From: AP-15 sp963772965
GTDB lineage: Bacteria; Pseudomonadota; Alphaproteobacteria; ATCC43930; CGMCC-115725
Direction of reading: 5' to 3'
Length of the DNA: 64,000 nt
Assembly (NCBI GenBank): GCA_963772965.1
Contig: CAVYZU010000002.1
Coordinates: forward strand, 310,001 to 374,000
Shown here: positions 46,829 through 56,409 of the stretch, piece by piece
Layout: each line of letters begins with the position of its first letter
How positions within the stretch are numbered: the first letter of the stretch is position 1
Notes under the pieces: generated by a model
What the model saw: only the letters and a program-made list of their open reading frames with translations
What the model was told of the DNA's origin: nothing
Databases searched by the model: none
Translations under genes and position numbers: made by a program

Positions 46829-48919
46829 ATGATCTCGGGTCACGGACCAGGTGACGGCGAATTGCTGCTCGAACTCTTGTCGGAGGAAATCCCGGCGCGG
46901 ATGCAGCGGCGCGCGATCGATGATCTGACGGAGTTGTTGCGGCAGAAGTTAGCCTCGGCGGAAATTCCGCCGGCCAAGATTTGCGGGTATGTGACGCCCC
47001 GCCGGCTCGTCGTGATTGCCGAGGGCATCCCGCCGACCCAACCCGACCGCACCGAAGAGCGGCGCGGCCCGCGTGTCGGTGCGCCACAGCCGGCGATCGA
47101 CGGCTTTTTGCGCTCGGCAGGGCTTACCTCTATCGACGAATGCCAAATCCGCGACACCGGCCGCGGCGAATTCTATTTTGCGATTATCCGGCGGTCAGGT
47201 CAGCCTTCTGCCGCGGTGTTGGCAGAATTGATCAGGGCCGTGATTAGCGAGCTGCCCTGGCCAAAGTCGATGCGCTGGCCGGGGGCCGCGTTGCGCTGGG
47301 TGCGACCGCTGACCTCGATCATCTGTCTTTACGATGGCGAAGTCTTGCCGATCGCGCTCGACGGGGTCCCGGTCGGGCGCACCACCCGCGGCCATCGCTT
47401 CTTGTCGCCCGGTGCGTTTTGTGTCGAAAGCGCCGCAGAATATCTCGATAAGCTGCAACATGCCTACGTTATCCTCGATCAGGACCAGCGCCGCGAGCTG
47501 ATCCGCGCTGATCTAGAACGCCGCGCGGCTGAATTAGGCCTGGTGGTGAAACCCGATCCGGGGCTGCTCGACGAAGTGACCGGGCTTGCCGAGTTCCCTG
47601 TTACGCTCGCCGGAGCGATAGATCCCGACTTTATGGCGCTGCCGCCCGAGGTCCTGCAGACCGCGATGCGGACGCATCAAAAGTATTTTTCCTGCACCTA
47701 TCCCGACGGTAGGCCCGCCCCGCATTTCCTGTTTGTCGCCAACAACCTTCCCGAAGACGGCGGCGCCGCCATCATCGCCGGCAACGAGCGCGTGTTGCGC
47801 GCGCGCCTCGCCGACGCCCGCTTCTTCTGGGACCAGGACCGCAAAATACGGCTCGAAGACCGCGTCGATGCGCTGAAAGACCGCGTCTACCACGCCAACC
47901 TCGGCACCTTGTTTGAAAAGGCCGAGCGGATGGAACGTATCGCTCAGCATCTCGCATTGCGCCTGAACGCCGATGTAGCCTTGGCCCGTCGCGCCGCGCG
48001 TCTTGCAAAGGCTGATCTATCGACTAGCATGGTGGGGGAGTTTCCAGAGCTCCAGGGCGTGATGGGCGGTTACTATGCGCGTCATGACCGCGAGGCGGGC
48101 GCAGTCGCTGATGCAATCGCTGAGCACTACAAGCCACAGGGACCCCACGATGAATGCCCGTCAACAACGGAAGGGGTCGTGGTCGCGCTGGCTGATAAGC
48201 TCGACGCAATCGCCTCTTTCTTTCGAATTGGTCAAAGGCCAACGGGTTCTGGCGACCCGTTCGCTCTCCGGCGAGCCGTTCAGGGTATTATTCGGATTAT
48301 TTTAGAGAATAACCTTCGATTGCCACTCACAAATGTCCTTTCCTTCGCGGCAGATCCCGGGCCCCCCTTCACGAATACGGAGCCGCTTAAACTTGTGAGA
48401 TTGCTGACGGACTTCATCGCGGATCGGCTGTGGGTTCATCTCCGAGGGCAGGGTGTCCGCCACGATCTGATCGCCGCCGTATTCGCAGTTAAAGAAGATG
48501 ATCTCGTTCGCTTATTGGCAAGGGTCGACGCCCTAGCGAAGTTCCTCGACTCTGTAGATGGTTCAAATCTCCTAACTGCGTATCGGCGCGCTTCAAATAT
48601 CGTTTCCATTGAGGAGGAGCGCGATAAGCGACGGTTTGACAATGAAAACTATGACTTGCGAGGAATCTTAGGCGAGGAGAAGGCGCTCTGGATCGCTCTT
48701 AATCAATTTGCAGAAGCAGCACGAGAACTGATTAGAGAAGAGAAGTTCGAAGAGGCGATGGCGGAATTGGCGCGATTGCGGCAGCCGATTGACGCTTTTT
48801 TCGACAAGGTCACCGTTAACGCAGATGACGCGAAGTTGCGCGAGAACCGGCTACGGCTGTTGTCGCGCATCCGTGCGACGATGAACCAGGTTGCCGATTT
48901 CTCGCAGATCGAAGGGTGA
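46829..48919 (+). CDS. glyS: Glycyl-tRNA synthetase beta subunit (compositionally mosaic)
   Basis: About 696 residues; the beta subunit binds tRNA(Gly). Conserved start LLLELLSEEIPARMQRRAI, then GPTV-type region RTHQKYFSC, LADARFFWDQDRKIRLEDRV, and GEFPELQGVMGGYYARHD, ending in the anticodon-binding DALR domain (FFDKVTVNADDAKLRENRL). ATG 46829 precedes the conserved start; upstream in-frame sequence to 46727 is the repeat element. From about 48050 to 48800 codon use and G+C fall sharply (about 48% over 48541-48720 by hand count against about 71% in two sampled lines of the 5' half), without breaking the frame. This suggests a recombined 3' half. Confidence 0.95.
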   Translation: MISGHGPGDGELLLELLSEEIPARMQRRAIDDLTELLRQKLASAEIPPAKICGYVTPRRLVVIAEGIPPTQPDRTEERRGPRVGAPQPAIDGFLRSAGLTSIDECQIRDTGRGEFYFAIIRRSGQPSAAVLAELIRAVISELPWPKSMRWPGAALRWVRPLTSIICLYDGEVLPIALDGVPVGRTTRGHRFLSPGAFCVESAAEYLDKLQHAYVILDQDQRRELIRADLERRAAELGLVVKPDPGLLDEVTGLAEFPVTLAGAIDPDFMALPPEVLQTAMRTHQKYFSCTYPDGRPAPHFLFVANNLPEDGGAAIIAGNERVLRARLADARFFWDQDRKIRLEDRVDALKDRVYHANLGTLFEKAERMERIAQHLALRLNADVALARRAARLAKADLSTSMVGEFPELQGVMGGYYARHDREAGAVADAIAEHYKPQGPHDECPSTTEGVVVALADKLDAIASFFRIGQRPTGSGDPFALRRAVQGIIRIILENNLRLPLTNVLSFAADPGPPFTNTEPLKLVRLLTDFIADRLWVHLRGQGVRHDLIAAVFAVKEDDLVRLLARVDALAKFLDSVDGSNLLTAYRRASNIVSIEEERDKRRFDNENYDLRGILGEEKALWIALNQFAEAARELIREEKFEEAMAELARLRQPIDAFFDKVTVNADDAKLRENRLRLLSRIRATMNQVADFSQIEG

Positions 48920-48926
48920 GCGGCAC

Positions 48927-51608
48927 ATGACGAAATGGGTCTATGGATTTGGCGGCGGCAGCGCCGAGGGCCGGGCGGAGATGCGCGACCTGCTCGGCGG
49001 CAAAGGCGCCGGTCTGGCCGAAATGTGCAATCTCGGATTGCCGGTGCCGCCCGGTTTTACGATCACCACCGAGGTCTGCACCTGGTTTTACGACAACGAC
49101 AAGACCTATCCGCCCGATCTCAAAGAGCAGGTCGCCGCCGGGCTCGCGGCGATCGAGCGCGCGCTCGGCGGCCGGTTTGGCGATGCTGATAATCCGCTGC
49201 TGGTTTCGGTGCGATCGGGCGCCCGTGTCTCGATGCCCGGCATGATGGACACCGTGCTCAACCTCGGCCTCAACGATCGCGCGGTTGAAGGGCTCGCCCG
49301 GCAGAGCGGCGACGAGCGCTTTGCCTATGACAGCTACCGCCGGTTCATCCAGATGTACGGGCAGGTCGTGCTCGGCATCGAGCATCATCATTTCGAAGAG
49401 CTGATCGAAGATCACAAGCTCGATACTGGGCAGAGCCTCGACACCGAGCTGTCGGCCGAGGATTGGAAGATTATCGTCAACGGGTTCAAGGACGTCGTCC
49501 TGCAGGAAAAGGGGCTGCCGTTCCCGCAGGAGCCGCGCGAGCAGCTGTGGGGCGCCATTGGGGCGGTGTTCGGATCATGGATGAACCCGCGCGCCGTGAC
49601 TTATCGCCGGCTGCACGAGATCCCGGCCGATTGGGGTACCGCGGTCAATGTCCAGGCGATGGTATTCGGCAATATGGGCGACGATTGCGCCACTGGCGTC
49701 GCCTTTACCCGTAATCCGTCGACCGGCGACAACGAATTTTACGGCGAGTATCTCGTGAATGCGCAGGGCGAGGATGTGGTCGCCGGGATCCGCACGCCGC
49801 AGCACGTGACGATCGCCGGCAGAAAAGCCAACAACTCGAATCTGCCGGCGATGGAAGAGGTCATGCCGAAGGTGCTCGATGAGCTTCTTCGCGTCAGGCG
49901 GGTGCTCGAAGACCATTACCGGGACATGCAGGACATCGAATTTACCGTCCAGCGTGGGAAATTGTGGATGCTGCAGACCCGCACCGGCAAGCGCACCGCG
50001 CCGGCGGCATTGAAGATCGCGGTGTCGTTGGTCGATGAGGGAGTCATCGATTGCGAGGAGGCAGTCCGCCGCATCGAGCCGGCATCGCTCGACCAGCTGT
50101 TGCACCCCACCCTTGACCCCAAGGCCAAGACCACGGTCCTGACTCGCGGTCTGCCGGCTTCGCCGGGTGCAGCTTCGGGTCAGATCGTTTTCTCGGCTGA
50201 AGAAGCCGAGTCGCTGGCGGCGCGCGGCGAGGCGGTCATCCTGGTGCGTGTCGAGACGAGCCCCGAAGATATCCACGGCATGCATGCCGCCAAAGGCATC
50301 CTGACGACGCGCGGGGGCATGACAAGCCACGCCGCTGTTGTAGCGCGTGGCATGGGGCGGCCGTGCGTTTCGGGTGCGGGTGATCTGCATATCGACTATG
50401 CGGCGCGGAAGATGACGGCGCGCGCGACTCAGGTCGCGGTCGGCGAAATCATCACGATCGACGGCTCGACCGGCGAGGTCATGCTTGGCGAAGTGCCGAC
50501 GATCCAGCCGGAATTGTCGGGCGATTTCGCGACATTGATGGGGTGGGCGGATGGGCTGCGGCGGATGGGGGTGCGCGCCAACGCCGAAACCCCGCTCGAC
50601 GCGCGCACCGCGCGCCGCTTTGGCGCCGAGGGGATCGGCCTATCGCGCACCGAGCACATGTTTTTCGAGGCCGACCGGATCGGCCCCATCCGGCGCGTGA
50701 TCATGGCTGACGATGAACGCGGCCGCCGCGCCGGGCTCGCCGAATTGTTGCCGATGCAGCGCAACGATTTCGCCGAGCTTTTCCGCATTATGCGCGGCCT
50801 CCCGGTCACGATACGGCTGCTCGATCCGCCGTTTCACGAGTTCTTACCCAAAACAGATGCCGAATTCGAGGAGATGGCGCGGCTGACAGACCGAAGTGTC
50901 GCCCAAGTCCGGCAGCGGGCGCATGCTTTGGTGGAGACCAACCCGATGCTCGGCCATCGTGGTTGCCGCCTCGGGATCACCTATCCCGAAATATACGAAA
51001 TGCAGACGACCGCCATCTTTGAGGCTGCCGCGGCGGTGATCAAGGAGACCGACGAGCGGGTCGAGCCCGAAATCATGGTGCCGCTGATTGCGACCAAGAA
51101 AGAGCTCGACATCCTCAAGGCGATGATCGACCGTGTTGGCAAATCGGTCATGGAGCAGGCCGGGGTCAAGGTGCCGTATCTCGTCGGAACCATGATCGAA
51201 TTGCCCCGTGCCGCCTTGTGCGCGGCAGAGATCGCTGCGACCGCTGAATTCTTCAGTTTTGGCACCAACGACCTGACCCAGACCGTGTTCGGCCTGTCGC
51301 GAGACGACGCGGCAAGCTTTCTCGGCGCCTACCAGCGACTCGGCATTTTCGAGCACGATCCGTTCGTGACGCTCGATCCCGTTGGGGTCGGAGAATTGGT
51401 TCGGATTGCGGCAGACCGGGGCCGTTCAGCCCGGCCAGGGCTCAAGCTCGGCATTTGCGGCGAGCATGGCGGCGACCCGGCCTCGATCCGCTTCTGCCAA
51501 CAGGTCGGGCTCGATTACGTGTCGTGCTCGCCCTATCGGGTGCCGATCGCCCGGCTCGCGGCGGCCCAGGCGGCGCTCGCGGGTGAGCGCCGGGACGCAA
51601 CCGCATGA
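48927..51608 (+). CDS. ppdK: Pyruvate, phosphate dikinase
   Basis: 893 residues converting pyruvate, ATP and phosphate to PEP reversibly. Nucleotide-binding N-domain (LLGGKGAGLAEMCNLGLPVP), swivelling phospho-His domain with TRGGMTSHAAVVARGMG, and C-terminal PEP/pyruvate domain with FFSFGTNDLTQTVFGLSRDD and the acid Cys in GICGEHGGDP. ATG 48927 follows the glyS stop by seven bases. It allows gluconeogenic flux from pyruvate. The stop overlaps the next start (ATGA). Confidence 0.97.
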   Translation: MTKWVYGFGGGSAEGRAEMRDLLGGKGAGLAEMCNLGLPVPPGFTITTEVCTWFYDNDKTYPPDLKEQVAAGLAAIERALGGRFGDADNPLLVSVRSGARVSMPGMMDTVLNLGLNDRAVEGLARQSGDERFAYDSYRRFIQMYGQVVLGIEHHHFEELIEDHKLDTGQSLDTELSAEDWKIIVNGFKDVVLQEKGLPFPQEPREQLWGAIGAVFGSWMNPRAVTYRRLHEIPADWGTAVNVQAMVFGNMGDDCATGVAFTRNPSTGDNEFYGEYLVNAQGEDVVAGIRTPQHVTIAGRKANNSNLPAMEEVMPKVLDELLRVRRVLEDHYRDMQDIEFTVQRGKLWMLQTRTGKRTAPAALKIAVSLVDEGVIDCEEAVRRIEPASLDQLLHPTLDPKAKTTVLTRGLPASPGAASGQIVFSAEEAESLAARGEAVILVRVETSPEDIHGMHAAKGILTTRGGMTSHAAVVARGMGRPCVSGAGDLHIDYAARKMTARATQVAVGEIITIDGSTGEVMLGEVPTIQPELSGDFATLMGWADGLRRMGVRANAETPLDARTARRFGAEGIGLSRTEHMFFEADRIGPIRRVIMADDERGRRAGLAELLPMQRNDFAELFRIMRGLPVTIRLLDPPFHEFLPKTDAEFEEMARLTDRSVAQVRQRAHALVETNPMLGHRGCRLGITYPEIYEMQTTAIFEAAAAVIKETDERVEPEIMVPLIATKKELDILKAMIDRVGKSVMEQAGVKVPYLVGTMIELPRAALCAAEIAATAEFFSFGTNDLTQTVFGLSRDDAASFLGAYQRLGIFEHDPFVTLDPVGVGELVRIAADRGRSARPGLKLGICGEHGGDPASIRFCQQVGLDYVSCSPYRVPIARLAAAQAALAGERRDATA

Positions 51609-52021
51609 GCCGCCGGTCCGGAAAGGCGCTTTTTCTCGCGGTACTGACCGGATTGTCGGCGCCCGCCTGCGCAGCCGTTCAAACCGCGCTCCCGCAGATA
51701 CTCCCGATACCCGGTACGGTGCCGGTTTCTCCGACACCCGCACCAATTCCACCGCCAATCAATCCCGGCTACGTTGCATCGCCGCCGGACGGGTTGTCCC
51801 CGATACTGAGCGAGTCCGTCCCGGTTTATCAGCTGCCCCAGGAATCGAACCCATCCTATCCGCCGCCGCAGCTGCCCGGGCCGATCGACCAGCAAAAAAT
51901 GCAGGCTTATCGTAACGATTTACGTGCCCAGCAATATCAGTTCCAGTCCCAAGGACTCGCAACGAGTAGCATATTGGGTCGTGAAATTCAACGTCAGCTG
52001 AACGCACCCGACGCGCAATAA
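51605..52021 (+). CDS. Secreted proline-rich hypothetical protein
   Basis: 138 residues. Signal peptide (ALFLAVLTGLSAPACA), then a Pro-rich segment (IPGTVPVSPTPAPIPPPINP), then a Gln-rich helical tail (QKMQAYRNDLRAQQYQFQ). No family recognised. Its ATG overlaps the ppdK stop, so it is translated from the same message. Confidence 0.75.
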   Translation: MSRRSGKALFLAVLTGLSAPACAAVQTALPQILPIPGTVPVSPTPAPIPPPINPGYVASPPDGLSPILSESVPVYQLPQESNPSYPPPQLPGPIDQQKMQAYRNDLRAQQYQFQSQGLATSSILGREIQRQLNAPDAQ

Positions 52022-52222
52022 CCTCGCCGTTCAGAAACTGTCTGGTGGAACGCCGAACTTTTACTGGTGCTTCCACGACAGATTTAGATTTGGCTGAGGC
52101 GTTTTTTTAGGTGCGGGATAAATAAAGAGACCTCCTTAGAAACCGTGGATTGAACCTGCTGCCATCGGAGGTGTTCACGTTCCGAGGCGCCGGCTTGGCG
52201 GCGCCGCAGAGGAGACGTCCAG

Positions 52223-52480
52223 ATGAAATTCTCGATGATGTTATCGGCTTTTGCCGTTCTTTCCACAGTCGGCTGGCTTGCGACCCCGGCTCACGCGGCG
52301 GGTTGCCTAAAAGGTGCAGCGGTGGGTGGTCTTGCCGGCCATGTAGCAGGCCACCATGGCGTCCTCGGGGCCGGCGCCGGCTGCGCCATCGGCCATCATG
52401 AAGCCAACAAGAACGCCAAGGCCCAGCAGAGCCAGGGGTCTAGCAGTTCGAGTCAAGCCAACTCGAATTCCGGTCACTGA
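52223..52480 (+). CDS. Small secreted glycine-zipper-like protein
   Basis: 85 residues: signal peptide ending AHA, then a short glycine-zipper hydrophobic stretch (GAAVGGLAGHVAG, VLGAGAGCAIGHH) and a Ser/Gln/Asn-rich tail. Such zippers insert in or pack along membranes. GAGGAG lies upstream of ATG 52223. Function unknown. Its stop overlaps the convergent ygfZ stop by seven bases. Confidence 0.8.
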   Translation: MKFSMMLSAFAVLSTVGWLATPAHAAGCLKGAAVGGLAGHVAGHHGVLGAGAGCAIGHHEANKNAKAQQSQGSSSSSQANSNSGH

Positions 52481-53382
52481 TTAGGTTTATCGGTTTCGGA
52501 CAGACGCATCCATTGCGGCCGCTCGGGGAGGATCACCGCCTCCCCGGCAGTCAGCGTCCGGCCGTCCGGCAGCGCATCGATTCGCAGCAGTGCCAGTCCT
52601 CGTCCGTCGCGGCTCGACCGCATTTCTCCAACCTCGCGCCCTTCGGCACAGATGATTGTTCCCGGCGGGGGCTGCGGACCCGAGATCGTAACCGGCACCA
52701 GCCGGCGCTTGATCAGACCGCGGTATTTAGTACGGGCGGTCAGTTCCTGCCCGATGTAGCAGCCTTTATTCCAATCGACGCCGTTGAGTTCATCGAACCC
52801 GGCTTCGAGCAGGATGGATTTCTCGATTGCCAGATCGCGGCTGCCATCGGCGATGCCGAGGCTAAGACGCCAGCGATCATAAGCATCGAACCCGGTTTCG
52901 GCGAAACCGGCTTGCGCTAGGGCGTGGCGGGCGTTTTCCCGGGGCAGAATGCAGCGCACGCCGAGCGCTAGCAGCCGCGGATCGGTAAAGGCGATTCCGC
53001 CGCCAAAGGTGCGTGCGGCGGCAGGCTCTGCCGGAAGTTGGAGAGCTGCGATGGCGTCCGGCCCAAAGATCGCCGCCACTGCGAGGTCGGGGCGTTCGGT
53101 GATGGTCACTTCAGCTCGCAGGCGATAGATCGACAACCGCCGCTTGAGATCGGGGAGACGCGCCACTTCGCCGTCGATCAGGATCGCCTCATCCTGCTCG
53201 ATCATCATAAAGTCGTGCAGGTATTTTCCCTGGGCGGTCAGGAAGGCCGCATAGCGCGCCTGAGCAACGCTGACCTTGCCGACATCGTTGGACACCAGGC
53301 CTTGCAAAAATGAGCGGCGATCCGGCCCGCCGACGGCGAGAATGCCGCGATCGTCGAGCAGCACAAAGTGGGCTTCGATCAT
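52474..53382 (-). CDS. ygfZ: Folate-binding protein YgfZ
   Basis: 302 residues of the GcvT-like family that uses tetrahydrofolate in Fe-S cluster assembly or repair. The family signature K-G-C-Y-x-G-Q-E is present as WNKGCYIGQELTARTKYRG, with the conserved Cys. The N-terminal GPDRRSFLQGLVSNDV and YAAFLTAQGKYLHDFMM match the folate fold. Confidence 0.95.
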   Translation of the reverse strand: MIEAHFVLLDDRGILAVGGPDRRSFLQGLVSNDVGKVSVAQARYAAFLTAQGKYLHDFMMIEQDEAILIDGEVARLPDLKRRLSIYRLRAEVTITERPDLAVAAIFGPDAIAALQLPAEPAAARTFGGGIAFTDPRLLALGVRCILPRENARHALAQAGFAETGFDAYDRWRLSLGIADGSRDLAIEKSILLEAGFDELNGVDWNKGCYIGQELTARTKYRGLIKRRLVPVTISGPQPPPGTIICAEGREVGEMRSSRDGRGLALLRIDALPDGRTLTAGEAVILPERPQWMRLSETDKPNQ

Positions 53383-53480
53383 GATTGAGACGAGTGATTG
53401 TGAAGCGCGCTAGACTTAAGCGGGCATCGGCGCCTTGGCAAGCCGAGAGGCTCCGGATATAAGGCGCCGGCATCGGTGAG

Positions 53481-54440
53481 ATGGACATCCTTTTTGTCAC
53501 CGCGACGCGGATCGGCGACGCCGTACTATCGACCGGCATTCTCGGTGATCTGATCGAGCGCCATCCGAACGCACGACTGACGCTCGCAGCGGGCCCGATC
53601 GCGGCGCCATTGTTCGAGGCCGTCCCGAACCTCGCACAACTAATCGTCGTCGAGAAACGGCGCGGGGCAATGCATTGGCTTGCGCTCTATGCCGCGGTGT
53701 GCGCTCGCCGGTGGGATCTTGTCGTCGATCTGCGCGGCTCGGCGTTGGTTTGGCTGTTGCGCGCGGGTTCACGCAAGGTGGTCGCCAAAGGCGACGAGCG
53801 GGAGCATCGTGTCCGCCAACTCGGGCGTCTTTTCGACCTTGATCCGCCGCCCGGCCCAAGGCTGTGGACGGGGCCAGGTCACGAACGGAGCGCAACAGCG
53901 CTGCTCTCGACCGTGGGCCCGGTATTGGCGATCGGCCCGGCGGCAAACTGGCGTGGCAAGCAATGGCGGAGTGAACGGTTTGCCGAACTGGCGCAGCGTT
54001 TGACCGCTTCAAATGGGGCTCTTGCCGGCGCCCGGGTCGCGGTGTTGGCCGCCGAGCACGAGCGCAATCAGGCGCTCCCACTACTCGCCGCGATCCCCCG
54101 CCATCGGCTGATCGATCTGGTCGGCCGTGTCGATTTGCTGACAGCAGCGGCGGTGTTGCGCCGCTGTGTGATGTTCATCGGCAACGATACCGGGTTGATG
54201 CACATCGCTGCCGCGATCGGCACTCCGACCTTGGGGCTTTTTGGCCCGAGCCCGATCGAGAAATACGCGCCATGGGGCTCGTGCACGGCGGTGGTGCGAA
54301 CGGCGGACGCCCCCGAGACGATGTTCGGACCCGGCTTCAACCACCTGACGACCGATACATTGATGGACAGCCTGACCGTCGAGGCTGCCGAGGCGGCGGC
54401 TCGGCGACTATGGCGCCGCGTCGAGAGTGCGGTTGCATGA
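53481..54440 (+). CDS. GT9 heptosyltransferase-family protein
   Basis: 319 residues resembling ADP-heptose:LPS heptosyltransferases of inner-core synthesis. N-terminal ILFVTATRIGDAVLSTGIL, donor-side IGPAANWRGKQWRSERFAEL, and FIGNDTGLMHIAAAIGTPTLGLFGPS are GT9 hallmarks. It is first in a run of coupled glycan genes; the next gene starts at ATG 54437 overlapping its stop. The exact sugar and linkage cannot be read. Confidence 0.92.
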   Translation: MDILFVTATRIGDAVLSTGILGDLIERHPNARLTLAAGPIAAPLFEAVPNLAQLIVVEKRRGAMHWLALYAAVCARRWDLVVDLRGSALVWLLRAGSRKVVAKGDEREHRVRQLGRLFDLDPPPGPRLWTGPGHERSATALLSTVGPVLAIGPAANWRGKQWRSERFAELAQRLTASNGALAGARVAVLAAEHERNQALPLLAAIPRHRLIDLVGRVDLLTAAAVLRRCVMFIGNDTGLMHIAAAIGTPTLGLFGPSPIEKYAPWGSCTAVVRTADAPETMFGPGFNHLTTDTLMDSLTVEAAEAAARRLWRRVESAVA

Positions 54441-55378
54441 AGGCGGGCGAGGCCGGCCCTCCTCCGGCGCTGCAGGTGAACGCCGGACCAACTATTTCGG
54501 CTGTCGTCGTTGCCCATAACGAGGAGGCGCAGCTGGCGGACTGCCTCGCTAGCCTTTCTTTTGCCGATGAAATTGTCGTGCTTCTCGACCGTTGCACCGA
54601 TCGGTCGCGCGACATCGCCAGCCGATTCGCTGATCACCTCGTCGAGGGGGCATGGCCGCGGGAAGCGGCACGGCGCAGCGCCGCCATTGCCGCCTGCACC
54701 GGCGAGTGGGTTTTTGAAGCTGATGCCGATGAACGCGTCAGCCCGGCTCTTGCTGCCGAAATCCGCTCGGTCGTGGCCCATTCCTCGGCGTCTTGGCACC
54801 TCGTCCCAGTCGACAACTACATCGGCGACCGGCTGGTCCGCTGGGGATGGGGCGCGTTTTTCGGCAGATCGGCTCATGCCGGCCTCTATCGGCGCGGGGT
54901 CAAAGCCTGGGCCGACGACCGCGTGCTGCACGCCAGCGTCACTCTAAATGGGCAACAGGGACCGGCACTCGAACAGCGGCTCGCGCATTACGTCGATCGC
55001 AATATCTCCGACATGCTGATCCGGCTCGACCGTTACACCACCTTGCGGGCGCAGGATCTGCGCGACAGTGATGATATTGGCAGCTTCGCTCACAATATCA
55101 GGCGGATCGCATCGCGTTTCTGGAAGTGCTATGTCGGCCGGCGCGGCTATCGCGAAGGCTATTACGGCTTTTTGATTGCCCTCTGTGCGGCGCTCTACCC
55201 CATCTTGTCCTATCTGAAGGCGCAGCTCGAACCCGGCGACCAAACCAGCAGCCCCGAAAACGCCTGTGCCATTTCCGCATTTGCCGAGCCGAGCCGGATG
55301 CGGGCAAACGAAAGCGGGGAGCCGCAAACGGAAACTGTTGCCGCGAAACTTTGCGGCCGCAACCGCGCCGCCGAATAA
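54437..55378 (+). CDS. GT2 family glycosyltransferase
   Basis: 313 residues with a GT-A fold: ISAVVVAHNEEAQLADCLASL (nucleotide-sugar site), a DRCTDRSRDIAS acidic motif and FEADADERVSPAL (DxD-like). This form is the KDO-proximal WaaE/KdtX-like group that adds a core sugar such as glucose. Start ATG 54437 overlaps the GT9 stop and its TAA overlaps the next ATG, so the three genes are coupled. Confidence 0.9.
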   Translation: MKAGEAGPPPALQVNAGPTISAVVVAHNEEAQLADCLASLSFADEIVVLLDRCTDRSRDIASRFADHLVEGAWPREAARRSAAIAACTGEWVFEADADERVSPALAAEIRSVVAHSSASWHLVPVDNYIGDRLVRWGWGAFFGRSAHAGLYRRGVKAWADDRVLHASVTLNGQQGPALEQRLAHYVDRNISDMLIRLDRYTTLRAQDLRDSDDIGSFAHNIRRIASRFWKCYVGRRGYREGYYGFLIALCAALYPILSYLKAQLEPGDQTSSPENACAISAFAEPSRMRANESGEPQTETVAAKLCGRNRAAE

Positions 55379-56409
55379 TGGCGCATCTGGTGATGGCCGA
55401 TGACAGCGTCGCCTTCGACGGTGCGATGGCCGAAAGCGGACCACTTGGCGGCGCTGAAACCGCGTTTGTCGCTCTAGCCGAAGCACTGGCCGCGCGCGGT
55501 CATTCCGTCGAGGTGCGCAACCGCTGCGAGGCCGCGCTGAGCTACAAAGGTGTGCAGTGGTTGCCATTGGCGCGCGACATGCCCCGCGACTGCGATCTTT
55601 ATATCGGCAGCCGCAGCCACCGGGTGATCGGATTGGTCCGCAATGCCAAAAGGCGGCTGTTCTGGTTGCACAATCCCGCCCGCTATCTGCGCAAGGCGCG
55701 CAATGCCTGGCGGCTCGCCTGGTGGCGGCCGACCCTCGTCGTGACCGGCGCTTACCACGCCAAAACAATCCCGTCGTGGCTGGTGCATGGCGGGTGCGAG
55801 ACGATCCCCTACGGCGTGCTCGATCGATTTCGCGGCGCAACACCCCGCGAGCCGCCGCCACCCTACGCCATATTCACCTCGAACCCGCTACGCGGGCTCG
55901 ACTGGCTGCTCGATGTGTGGGTGACGCGAATAGCGCCGGCGATTCCCGAAGCCGAGCTCCACATCTATGCTGGACCCTCGGTTTACGGCGCATTAGGGGT
56001 AAAACGCGCGGGCGAAATGGAGGCGGTGCTCGCACGCGCCGACGGCCTGGGCCGCTATGGAGTGCGGCGGTTCGCACCAATCGGGCGAGAAGTCCTGGCG
56101 TCGGCGCTTGCCGGCGCCCGGGTCATGCTGTACCGCGGCGATCCTGGCGAGACTTTCTGCCTCTCGCTTGCCGAGGCGCAGGCGATGGGCGTGCCCGCGG
56201 TCGTGACAGCGCTCGGTGCCGTCGCTGAGCGGGTCGCCGATGGCCGCAGCGGTCGGGTGGCGCCGGATAAAGACGATTTCGCGGCCACCGCCATTGCCGT
56301 GCTGCGCGATGACGATTTGTGGCGCCGCTGGCATTTGGGGGCGCTCGAACATCAGCGCGGACTTAGCTGGGACATGGCGGCGAGCCGCTTCGAAGCCTTG
56401 ATGGGATGA
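55378..56409 (+). CDS. GT4 family glycosyltransferase
   Basis: 343 residues. ESGPLGGAETAFVALAEALAARGHSV marks the N-terminal domain; the donor domain has FTSNPLRGLDWLLDVW, a loop with GDPGETFCLSLAEAQAMGVPAVVT (E-x7-E) and VADGRSGRVAPDKDDF. It probably adds a sugar to the LPS core or a related glycan. Start ATG 55378 overlaps the GT2 stop (TAATG) and its stop overlaps the next ATG (56406). Confidence 0.92.
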   Translation: MAHLVMADDSVAFDGAMAESGPLGGAETAFVALAEALAARGHSVEVRNRCEAALSYKGVQWLPLARDMPRDCDLYIGSRSHRVIGLVRNAKRRLFWLHNPARYLRKARNAWRLAWWRPTLVVTGAYHAKTIPSWLVHGGCETIPYGVLDRFRGATPREPPPPYAIFTSNPLRGLDWLLDVWVTRIAPAIPEAELHIYAGPSVYGALGVKRAGEMEAVLARADGLGRYGVRRFAPIGREVLASALAGARVMLYRGDPGETFCLSLAEAQAMGVPAVVTALGAVAERVADGRSGRVAPDKDDFAATAIAVLRDDDLWRRWHLGALEHQRGLSWDMAASRFEALMG

